Assembly (NCBI GenBank): GCA_002477955.1
Contig: DLLE01000034.1
Location: forward strand, 25,954 to 73,652
Direction of reading: 5' to 3'
DNA length: 47,699 nucleotides
Source of the DNA: Treponema sp. UBA7570
Lineage (GTDB): Bacteria; Spirochaetota; Spirochaetia; Treponematales; Treponemataceae
Part shown: positions 24,615 through 31,331 of the stretch, piece after piece
How the letters are laid out: the number at the start of each line of letters is the position of its first letter
Numbering within the stretch: position 1 is the first letter of the stretch
The notes under the pieces: generated by a model
The model's database searches: none
What the model saw: only the letters and a program-made list of their open reading frames with translations
What the model was told of the DNA's origin: nothing
Translations under genes and position numbers: made by a program

Positions 24615-25154
24615 ATGTCAAAAATCGGTAAACTTCCTGTTGCTATTCCTGCAGGAGTTACAGTTACAGTTAATGCCGGAGAAATTGTTGTAAAGGGACC
24701 GAAGGGTGAACTAAAACAGCATGTAAACGATAAAGTAAAGTTCGAAGTAAAAGACGGAGAACTTACTGTTTCGCCGGTTGATGAATCAAAAGCTGCTAGT
24801 GCAGCTCATGGTCTTTACCGTGCATTGGTTCATAATATGGTTACAGGTGTGACTCAGGGATTCTCAAGATCTTTGATTATCACTGGTGTTGGTTATCGTG
24901 CTGAAGTTCAGGGAAAAAATCTTGTAATGAACCTTGGTTTTTCTTCTGACTTTATCGCAATAATCCCTGATGGTCTTACTGTTACAGCAGATGCTAATGG
25001 TAAAGTTACTATTGCTGGTATTGACAAGCAGATGGTCGGTGAATTTGCTTCACAGATCCGCAAGCTTCGTCTCCCAGAACCTTACAAGGGAAAGGGAATT
25101 CGTTACAGCGACGAAGTTATCAGACGCAAAGTCGGAAAGACTGGCGTAAAATAA
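24615..25154 (+). CDS. rplF: ribosomal protein L6 (uL6)
   Basis: The 179-residue protein is near the factor-binding site. It has the standard start MSKIGKLPVAIPAGV and the C-terminal EPYKGKGIRY signature. TAGGAGGAAG precedes the ATG. Confidence 0.98.
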   Translation: MSKIGKLPVAIPAGVTVTVNAGEIVVKGPKGELKQHVNDKVKFEVKDGELTVSPVDESKAASAAHGLYRALVHNMVTGVTQGFSRSLIITGVGYRAEVQGKNLVMNLGFSSDFIAIIPDGLTVTADANGKVTIAGIDKQMVGEFASQIRKLRLPEPYKGKGIRYSDEVIRRKVGKTGVK

Positions 25155-25164
25155 GGTGTAGCGT

Positions 25165-25527
25165 ATGTTTAAGAAACTTAATGATAAAGCAAGAAAGCGC
25201 CTTCACCGTAAGGTTCATATCCGTAAGTCAGTTTACGGAACAGCTGCTCGCCCACGCTTAACAGTAACACGTAGCAACTGCAACCTTTACGCTCAGGTAA
25301 TTGATGATGACGAAGGTGTAACTCTTGCTTCTATTTCTACTTTGGAAAAAGAATTTGCTGACTTGAAAGCGACTGTTGAAGGTGCAGCAAAACTTGGTGA
25401 AGCATTTGGAAAACGTCTTCAGGACAAAAAAATTACAACTGTAGTTTTTGACCGCAACGGATATCTGTATCATGGTGTTGTAAAGGCACTCGCAGATGGA
25501 ACCCGCAAAGCAGGTATCATTTTCTAG
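25165..25527 (+). CDS. rplR: ribosomal protein L18 (uL18)
   Basis: The 120-residue 5S-rRNA-binding protein has a basic N-terminus (KARKRLHRKVHIRKS) and the conserved C-terminal FDRNGYLYHGVVKALADGTR. The upstream AAGGTGTAGCG is a modest ribosome-binding site. Confidence 0.97.
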   Translation: MFKKLNDKARKRLHRKVHIRKSVYGTAARPRLTVTRSNCNLYAQVIDDDEGVTLASISTLEKEFADLKATVEGAAKLGEAFGKRLQDKKITTVVFDRNGYLYHGVVKALADGTRKAGIIF

Positions 25528-25536
25528 GAGAGTCTA

Positions 25537-26052
25537 ATGGAACGCCAGAACAAGTTCGAAAAAGAAAGAGAACAGAAAGAATTCGTTGAAAAACTTGTTA
25601 GACTGAATCGTACTGCTAAAACCGTAAAAGGTGGACGTCGTATGTCATTCTCAGCTCTCACAGTTGTAGGCGATGGAAAAGGTCGTGTAGGATATGGATT
25701 TGGCAAAGCTAATGATGTATCTGAAGCAATTAGAAAGAGTATTGATCGTGCAAAGAGAAACCTTATTACTGTTCCAGTAAAAAATGGCACTCTTCCACAC
25801 GATGTTCTTGGAAAATACAAGAGTTCATCAATTCTTTTGAAACCAGCTTGTGCCGGTACTGGAATCATCGCAGGTGGTCCAGTTCGTGCAATCATGGATT
25901 CAATTGGTGCAACAGACGTAATTTCTAAGTCATTGGGTTCTTCAAGTCCAATCAATGTAGTTCGTGCAACATTTGAAGCTCTTGAAAGTCTTATGGACGC
26001 AAAAGTTGTTGCATCAAACAGAGGTAAATCTCTGCAGGAAATGTGGGGTTAA
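25537..26052 (+). CDS. rpsE: ribosomal protein S5 (uS5)
   Basis: The 171-residue protein supports translational accuracy. It has the typical double-stranded RNA-binding fold (VKGGRRMSFSALTVVGDGKG) and ends shortly after the GKSLQEMWG motif. TAGGAGAG precedes the ATG. rpmD starts 2 nt after its stop. Confidence 0.97.
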   Translation: MERQNKFEKEREQKEFVEKLVRLNRTAKTVKGGRRMSFSALTVVGDGKGRVGYGFGKANDVSEAIRKSIDRAKRNLITVPVKNGTLPHDVLGKYKSSSILLKPACAGTGIIAGGPVRAIMDSIGATDVISKSLGSSSPINVVRATFEALESLMDAKVVASNRGKSLQEMWG

Positions 26053-26054
26053 TC

Positions 26055-26240
26055 ATGGCTAAGAAAATCAAGGTAACACTTGTAAAAAGTACAATTGGAC
26101 AGAAACCAGCTAAGGTTGCAACCGTTCGCAGTCTTGGTCTTAAAAGGATTAACTCTTCAAATACATTGGAAGCAACTCCAGCTGTTCTTGGAATGGCTGA
26201 AGCTGTATCACACCTGATTACAGTCGAGGAAGTAAAATAA
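26055..26240 (+). CDS. rpmD: ribosomal protein L30 (uL30)
   Basis: The ATG at 26055 gives the usual start MAKKIKVTLVKSTIGQ and 61 residues; an in-frame ATG 12 nt upstream lies inside rpsE. It overlaps rplO by one base (TAATG). Confidence 0.95.
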   Translation: MAKKIKVTLVKSTIGQKPAKVATVRSLGLKRINSSNTLEATPAVLGMAEAVSHLITVEEVK

Positions 26241-26704
26241 TGTCTGATTTCGTATTGAGTGCACCACAGGGTGCTAATAAGAAAAGACGCATTGTTGGCC
26301 GCGGTTCTTCTTCAGGTCGTGGAACAACTGCGGGAAAGGGAAACAAGGGACAGCAGTCTCGCTCTGGTGGAAAAACATACGTAGGTTTTGAAGGCGGACA
26401 GATGCCTCTTTATCGCCGTATTGCACACCGTGGTTTTTCTAACTACCCATTCAAGAAAGAATATTCAGTTGTAAATGTTTCTCTTCTTGAAGAAAAATAT
26501 TCAGATGGTGAATCAGTAAACAAGGAAACTCTTGTTGCTAAAGGTCTTGTTTCTAAAGCAGATTCTTTGGTAAAGATTCTTGGTACTGGTGATTTAACAA
26601 AAAAACTTACAGTAGATGTAGATAAGGTTTCTGCTTCGGCAAAAGCTAAAATCGAAAAAGCTGGCGGTTCCGTTAAAGAAGCTTCTGAAACAAAAGCTAA
26701 TTAA
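26240..26704 (+). CDS. rplO: ribosomal protein L15 (uL15)
   Basis: The 154-residue protein has the glycine-rich N-terminal extension (GRGSSSGRGTTAGKGNKG) that threads into 23S rRNA, and a globular C-terminal domain. It is coupled to rpmD by overlap and is followed by secY after 20 nt. Confidence 0.97.
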   Translation: MSDFVLSAPQGANKKRRIVGRGSSSGRGTTAGKGNKGQQSRSGGKTYVGFEGGQMPLYRRIAHRGFSNYPFKKEYSVVNVSLLEEKYSDGESVNKETLVAKGLVSKADSLVKILGTGDLTKKLTVDVDKVSASAKAKIEKAGGSVKEASETKAN

Positions 26705-26724
26705 AATAAGTACCGGAGACACAC

Positions 26725-28059
26725 ATGGCAAACAATCCAATTGTAAATATGTTTAGAATTAAAGAGTTGAGAAATCGTCTGCTCTTTACATTAGCTATTC
26801 TTGCAATATTCCGTCTTGGATGCGTGCTGACGATTCCTGGAATTAATGCTGGAGTACTCGTTGAATACTTCAATAATCTTGCAAAGAGTGGCGAAAACGC
26901 ATTTGCAAGTTACATGGACTTTTTTGCCGGTGGTGCATTCTCTAATTTTTCTGTGTTCATGCTTGGTGTTATGCCTTACATTTCAACACAGATTATTTTG
27001 CAGTTGGCGCTGATTATTTTCCCATCTCTTAAACGCATTGTTCAGGAAGATGGGGGGCAGCGAAAATTTGCAGCGTGGACAAGAATTGGCACAATTTTTG
27101 TATGTTTGATTCAGTCTGCCGCTGTAACGGTTTATGCAAACAGTATTCCAGGAGCAATTGTTCTTGAAAGTAATGTTGCATTCAGACTGCTTGCAATGCT
27201 CACTGTTACTACAGGTGCTATGATTACTGTTTGGCTTGGTGATCAGATCACGGCTCATGGTATTGGAAATGGAATTTCGATTCTTATTTTTGCAGGTATC
27301 GTAGCTCGTCTTCCACATGCTGTAATGGAACTTGTACAGAAAGTTCGCAGCAATGAAATCAATGCTGTTGCAGTTATCGTAGTAATTTTGATGTTCTTCG
27401 GAATTATTGCACTTGTAGTTTATGAACAGTCCGGCGAACGTAAAATCCCTGTACACTATGCTAAACGCGTAGTTGGACGGAAAATGTACGGTGGACAGAG
27501 TACTTATATTCCATTCAAGATCAATCCATCGGGAGTTATTCCTGTAATTTTTGCATCATCGTTCTTAACTTTCCCGCTTCAGATTGTTTCAAGTATTGGT
27601 GCTAGCAAGGCTTCAGCAACGTGGGTTTCAAAACTCTCTTATATACTGCAGCCGACTGGAATTACATATAATGTATTGTTGGTACTTTTGATTATTTTCT
27701 TTGCATACTTCTACACACAGGTAACCCTGAACCCCACAGAAATCGCAAAAAATATCAGAGAAAACGGCGGTTCTATTCCAGGAATCCGTACTGACAAAAC
27801 AGAAGAATACATGCAGAAGGTTTTAAACCGTCTCGTGTTGCCTGGTTCAATTTATCTTGCTGCAATCGCAGTTTTGCCGACAATTATTCAGATTGCATTT
27901 AAATTCCCGCAATCAATTGCTATGTTGATGGGCGGTACTTCTTTGTTAATCTTGGTAGGCGTTGACCTTGATACAATGAGTCAGGTTGAAGCGCTTCTTA
28001 AAATGCACCACTCAGAAGGTCTTGTTAAGAAGGGTAAATTACGTTCAAGAAATTTGTAA
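26725..28059 (+). CDS. secY: preprotein translocase subunit SecY
   Basis: The 444-residue channel protein of the inner membrane has ten predicted spans. Recognisable parts are the plug region (FAGGAFSNFSVF), the cytoplasmic loop QSGERKIPVHYAKR, and the NPTEIAKNIRENGGSIPGIR loop. A CCGGAGAC ribosome-binding site precedes the ATG. adk and map, which often follow, are absent; the next gene is rpmJ after a 133-nt leader. Confidence 0.98.
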   Translation: MANNPIVNMFRIKELRNRLLFTLAILAIFRLGCVLTIPGINAGVLVEYFNNLAKSGENAFASYMDFFAGGAFSNFSVFMLGVMPYISTQIILQLALIIFPSLKRIVQEDGGQRKFAAWTRIGTIFVCLIQSAAVTVYANSIPGAIVLESNVAFRLLAMLTVTTGAMITVWLGDQITAHGIGNGISILIFAGIVARLPHAVMELVQKVRSNEINAVAVIVVILMFFGIIALVVYEQSGERKIPVHYAKRVVGRKMYGGQSTYIPFKINPSGVIPVIFASSFLTFPLQIVSSIGASKASATWVSKLSYILQPTGITYNVLLVLLIIFFAYFYTQVTLNPTEIAKNIRENGGSIPGIRTDKTEEYMQKVLNRLVLPGSIYLAAIAVLPTIIQIAFKFPQSIAMLMGGTSLLILVGVDLDTMSQVEALLKMHHSEGLVKKGKLRSRNL

Positions 28060-28108
28060 AATTTTAAGAAAATTTATAGAATTTCTATAGAACAATAAAG
28101 GGGATTTG

Positions 28109-28117
28109 TGGTATATT
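28109..28117 (+). promoter_or_regulatory. extended -10 promoter before rpmJ
   Basis: TG-g-TATATT at 28109-28117 is a match to an extended -10 element; there is no good -35. The predicted start would fall at the first bases of the hairpin at 28121-28164. Confidence 0.45.
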
Positions 28118-28120
28118 AGA

Positions 28121-28164
28121 TAACCCGAATTGTAATTCATTGCGAATTGCCATGATTCGGGTTA
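28121..28164 (+). promoter_or_regulatory. long hairpin in the rpmJ leader
   Basis: TAACCCGAAT (28121-28130) pairs perfectly with ATTCGGGTTA (28155-28164). An inner stem GTAATTC/GAATTGC (28132-28138 with 28144-28150, one G-U) stacks on it. There is no U-run, so this is not a simple terminator. It lies 16 nt before the AGGGGG ribosome-binding site of rpmJ. Confidence 0.65.
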
Positions 28165-28192
28165 ATATCATGCTTTCCCTAGGGGGACTTTT

Positions 28193-28306
28193 ATGAAAGT
28201 ACGAACCAGCGTAAAGCCCATCTGCGATAAGTGCAAGGTTATAAAAAGAAACGGAATTATCCGCATTATTTGTTCTAACCCAAAACATAAGCAGAGACAG
28301 GGTTGA
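28193..28306 (+). CDS. rpmJ: ribosomal protein L36 (bL36)
   Basis: The 37-residue protein has the zinc ligands C11, C14, C27 and H32, the zinc-containing form. It starts MKVRTSVKPICDKCK and ends KHKQRQG, typical of the family. AGGGGG lies 6 nt before the ATG. rpsM starts 10 nt after its stop. Confidence 0.96.
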   Translation: MKVRTSVKPICDKCKVIKRNGIIRIICSNPKHKQRQG

Positions 28307-28316
28307 GGAGTAACAG

Positions 28317-28688
28317 ATGGCTCGAATTGCGGGAGTTGACCTCCCAAATAAACACGTCGTTGTTGCATTGACTTATATTTACGGTATCGGTCGTTCATCT
28401 GCAAAAGCGATTTGCGAAAAAACAAAGATTGATCCTGCCAAGATGATGAATGATCTTGATCAGGATGAGCAGGCTAGACTTCGTTCTGTAATCGATGAAG
28501 AATACAAGGTTGAAGGACATCTTCGCTCAGAAATCGGTCTTAACATTAAACGTCTTATGGACATTGGTTGCTATCGTGGTCTTCGTCATCGCAAAGGTTT
28601 GCCAGTTCGTGGTCAGCGCACACGTACTAATTCACGTACTCGCAAAGGTAAAAAGAAGACAGTTGCTAACAAGAAAAAGGCTGTCTGA
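28317..28688 (+). CDS. rpsM: ribosomal protein S13 (uS13)
   Basis: The 123-residue head protein starts MARIAGVDLPNKHVV and has the C-terminal signature GLRHRKGLPVRGQRTRTNSR. TGAGGAG precedes the ATG. rpsK follows after 20 nt. Confidence 0.98.
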   Translation: MARIAGVDLPNKHVVVALTYIYGIGRSSAKAICEKTKIDPAKMMNDLDQDEQARLRSVIDEEYKVEGHLRSEIGLNIKRLMDIGCYRGLRHRKGLPVRGQRTRTNSRTRKGKKKTVANKKKAV

Positions 28689-28708
28689 TAAGACGGAGGA
28701 TTTAACTA

Positions 28709-29089
28709 ATGGCTACCGTAAAAAAACGAAAGGAAAAGAAGAGCGTATACGAAGGAAACGTATATATCCAGGCTACGTTCAACAATACTATCGTAACAAT
28801 TACAGACTTGAATGGAAATGCTCTTTCATGGGCGTCTTCAGGCGGACTTGGATTCCGTGGAGCAAAAAAATCTACTCCATTTGCTGCGCAGACAGTTACA
28901 GAAACAGCTGTTCAGAAAGCAGTAAGTTACGGATTGCGTGAAGTTCACGTATTTGTAAAAGGACCAGGAATGGGCCGCGAGAATGCAGTTCGTGCTCTTG
29001 GTGCTTTGGGACTTAAAGTAAAATCAATTTCTGATGTTACTCCAATTCCTCACAATGGATGTCGTCCACGCAAAACTCGCCGTATGTAG
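28709..29089 (+). CDS. rpsK: ribosomal protein S11 (uS11)
   Basis: The 126-residue platform protein contains NNTIVTITDLNGNALSWASSG and ends HNGCRPRKTRRM, both typical. GGAGG precedes the ATG. rpsD does not follow; a terminator and a new promoter separate it from rpoA. Confidence 0.98.
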   Translation: MATVKKRKEKKSVYEGNVYIQATFNNTIVTITDLNGNALSWASSGGLGFRGAKKSTPFAAQTVTETAVQKAVSYGLREVHVFVKGPGMGRENAVRALGALGLKVKSISDVTPIPHNGCRPRKTRRM

Positions 29090-29102
29090 AATAAATGATG
29101 AG

Positions 29103-29141
29103 AATGGATGTTCTTGTAATGTCCATTTTTGTTGTTTTTTT
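29103..29141 (+). terminator. intrinsic terminator after rpsK
   Basis: AATGGATGTT (29103-29112) pairs with AATGTCCATT (29118-29127) with two wobble pairs and a 5-nt loop, followed by a T-rich run TTTGTTGTTTTTTT. It starts 13 nt after the rpsK stop and probably separates the spc-type cluster from rpoA. Confidence 0.75.
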
Positions 29142-29172
29142 ATATTTAAGTAAGGTCAGTAATAGTTAGGTT

Positions 29173-29202
29173 TTGACCGGATTCCCGGTAAAAAAGTATG
29201 AA
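29173..29202 (+). promoter_or_regulatory. promoter before rpoA
   Basis: TTGACC (29173-29178) and TATGAA (29197-29202) are 18 nt apart. The -35 region carries an ACCGG-attc-CCGGT palindrome (29176-29189). The rpsL promoter has the same TTGACC, the same 18-nt spacing and a nearly identical -10, so the two may be regulated together. Confidence 0.65.
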
Positions 29203-29268
29203 AAATGGCAGTCTTTTGACTTGTCATTATTGCAGGCTCATTGTTGAGCGTAAATAAAAGGAGTTCAG

Positions 29269-30327
29269 ATGGCACGTAAAAACCTCTTGAAAGGTTTCAA
29301 AAAACCAAAGGGTATTACATTTGAACATCTCGAAACAAATCCAAATTACGGAAAATTTATTGCTTATCCATTTGAACCAGGTTTTGGTACAACGATTGGA
29401 AATACTCTTAGACGAGTACTTCTTTCTTCTATTCAGGGATATGCAGTAACATCTGTACGGATTACTTCATTTGATGCTGAGGGCGTTCCTCGTGTAATTC
29501 AGAGTGAATTTGACTCAATTGCGAACGTTTCGGAAGATACACTTGAGATTTTGAACAGTTTGAAAATGATTCGTTTCAAGCTTCCAAATGATGCAGAACA
29601 GGATACTCTCCTTTTTGAGTTCAAAGGACCTGGAAAAGTAACAAGCAATGATTTTGAAAAAGAAGGTCAGCTTGAAGTGCTTTCTAAAGATGTTCCTGTA
29701 TTCACAATGATGGAAGGTGCAAACCTTAGCATTGAAATTCAGGTTGACTTGGGCAGAGGTTATATCCCTGCTGAAGTAAACAGCAACTATGTTGAAGTAG
29801 TTGGCACCATTCCAATGGATGCTATTTTCTCTCCAGTTCGCAAGGTAAAATATGCAATTGAGCCTTGCCGTGTTGGTGAAAGAAACGACTACGATAAACT
29901 GGTTCTTGAAATTTGGTCTGATGGAACAGTTTCTCCAGAAGATGCACTTGCTGAAGCTGCAAAAATTGCTAAAGATCACTTCTCAATTTTTGTAAACTTT
30001 AATGATAGTGACGTTTCTGGTTCTGACGATATGGATGAAGGTGATGAAAGAATTCGTTCATTGCTTAATACTCCAGTTGAAGAACTTGAGCTTTCTGTCC
30101 GCTCTTCAAACTGCCTTAAAAACGCTAATATCCGTACAATCGGAGAATTGACAAGAAAGACAGAAGATGACATCGCCAAGACAAGAAACTTTGGTAAGAA
30201 ATCTCTTACTGAAATTAAAGAAAAACTCCTTGAATGGGGACTTACACTTGGAATGACAGATTACAGTCATCTTAAGAATGTAAATTTGGCAAATCCAAAG
30301 CAAAAGGAAGAATCCAATGAATCATAA
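29269..30327 (+). CDS. rpoA: RNA polymerase subunit alpha
   Basis: The 352-residue protein has an N-terminal dimerisation domain (FGTTIGNTLRRVLLSSI) that nucleates the core enzyme, and a C-terminal domain with two helix-hairpin-helix-like motifs (NCLKNANIRTIGELTRKTEDD) that contacts upstream promoter DNA. AAAGGAG precedes the ATG. Its 3' end overlaps rplQ by 11 bases. Confidence 0.98.
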   Translation: MARKNLLKGFKKPKGITFEHLETNPNYGKFIAYPFEPGFGTTIGNTLRRVLLSSIQGYAVTSVRITSFDAEGVPRVIQSEFDSIANVSEDTLEILNSLKMIRFKLPNDAEQDTLLFEFKGPGKVTSNDFEKEGQLEVLSKDVPVFTMMEGANLSIEIQVDLGRGYIPAEVNSNYVEVVGTIPMDAIFSPVRKVKYAIEPCRVGERNDYDKLVLEIWSDGTVSPEDALAEAAKIAKDHFSIFVNFNDSDVSGSDDMDEGDERIRSLLNTPVEELELSVRSSNCLKNANIRTIGELTRKTEDDIAKTRNFGKKSLTEIKEKLLEWGLTLGMTDYSHLKNVNLANPKQKEESNES

Positions 30328-30814
30328 GAATGGTTTTAATCCGCTTTCGCGCACAACTGCACATCGTCGTGCTATGTCGCGCAACATGGTAACTTCACTT
30401 TTCAGATTTGAACGCATTACAACTACTAGTGCAAAAGCTAAAGAAGTTCGTAAGGCTGCTGAAAAATTGATTACACGCAGCAAGGTTGACACAGTTCACA
30501 ACCGTCGTATTGCCGCAAAGTTTATTCAGGATGAAAAAATCTTGAACAAACTCTTTACAGAACTTGGTCCAAGAATGAAGGATCGCAAGGGTGGTTACAC
30601 TCGTATCCTTAAGATTGGTTTCCGTCAGGGCGATGCTGCAGATATGGTAATTCTTGAATTGGTTGATTATAAACTTCCAACTGAAGAATCTAAAGAAAAG
30701 GCTGCAAAAAAGGCAGATGCTTCTGAAAAACCTGCTAAAAAGCCAGCTGCAAAAAAAGCACCAGCTAAAGCTAAGACTGCAAAAGCAGCTCCTGCTGCTG
30801 AAGAAGCAAAATAA
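30317..30814 (+). CDS. rplQ: ribosomal protein L17 (bL17) with Lys/Ala-rich tail
   Basis: The 165-residue protein has a normal L17 core (about residues 1-118). After it comes an extra 45-residue tail made mainly of lysine, alanine and proline, longer than the minimal L17. AAGGAAG inside rpoA is the ribosome-binding site. The N-terminus MNHKNGFNPLSRTTAHRRAM differs from the common MRHRK start but keeps the conserved HRRAMSRNM block. Confidence 0.95.
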   Translation: MNHKNGFNPLSRTTAHRRAMSRNMVTSLFRFERITTTSAKAKEVRKAAEKLITRSKVDTVHNRRIAAKFIQDEKILNKLFTELGPRMKDRKGGYTRILKIGFRQGDAADMVILELVDYKLPTEESKEKAAKKADASEKPAKKPAAKKAPAKAKTAKAAPAAEEAK

Positions 30815-30825
30815 GGAGTTAACTT

Positions 30826-31065
30826 ATGTCTAAAGCACATCGCGGAACTGGTATCCGTAACGAAGTAAACCACGGACGTGGCAAATGTGCACGCTGTGGA
30901 AAAGAAAATATCAAAATCCTTTACGAAAAGGAAATTGATGGTGCAACAGTTAAAGTATGCAAATACTGTAACGCTGCATTGAAAAACATTGCAAGAGTGG
31001 AAGCAAGAAAAGCAAAACCTGCTGCTGAAACTTCATCTGATGCTCCTGCAGAAGCACAGGCATAA
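30826..31065 (+). CDS. small zinc-ribbon protein of unknown function
   Basis: The 79-residue protein has a basic, glycine-containing N-terminus (SKAHRGTGIRNEVNHGRG), one four-cysteine zinc ribbon (C21/C24 and C45/C48), and an Ala/Glu-rich tail. I do not recognise a named family. It follows rplQ after 11 nt with its own AAGGAG ribosome-binding site, has the same codon style, and is followed by a strong terminator. It is therefore the last gene of the rpoA-rplQ unit. The context and charge suggest a ribosome- or RNA-associated role; this is inference. Confidence 0.88.
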   Translation: MSKAHRGTGIRNEVNHGRGKCARCGKENIKILYEKEIDGATVKVCKYCNAALKNIARVEARKAKPAAETSSDAPAEAQA

Positions 31066-31092
31066 TTCATTTATAATTTTGTTCCTGTATAC

Positions 31093-31133
31093 GCCGTCCT
31101 TCGGTTTTTTGTAAGGGCGGCTTTATTTTTTTT
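31093..31133 (+). terminator. intrinsic terminator ending the ribosomal supercluster
   Basis: GCCGTCCTT (31093-31101) pairs with AAGGGCGGC (31113-31121), 9 base pairs with one G-U, followed by TTTATTTTTTTT. It closes the rpoA-rplQ-zinc-ribbon unit before the convergent receptor gene. Confidence 0.85.
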
Positions 31134-31229
31134 AATATTTACAATTTTTTTTGAATACAATTGAAAAAATTGTAAACAAAAATTTTTAATTTAAAATGAC
31201 GCTGGCATTATCTGATTAGAAAACGAATG

Positions 31230-31295
31230 AGCCCGGCCCGCAGTGGTGGCAAAGCCAGTCCGAAGGACTGAGGGTTACCGAACCACGAAGAGCCG
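31230..31295 (+). repeat. structured intergenic element, copy D
   Basis: It starts AGCCCGG. The closing stem GTGG/CCAC (31243-31246 with 31283-31286) encloses TGGC-aaa-GCCA (31247-31257), GTCC-gaa-GGAC (31258-31268) and GG-tta-CC (31273-31279). It ends GAAGAGCCG, whose GCCG can pair with CGGC of the start box. It lies between the supercluster terminator and the 3' end of the convergent receptor gene. It shares start and end boxes with copy E. Confidence 0.75.
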
Positions 31296-31331
31296 ATAAG
31301 AAAAGAAGTTGTGGCGTTCAATGAAAAAGTT

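Noticed and set aside
30720..30814. Lys/Ala-rich tail of rplQ as a frameshift artefact
   Set aside because: The codon style is the same as the rest of the gene, the frame runs cleanly to TAA, and the next gene has a proper ribosome-binding site; a natural basic tail is more likely.
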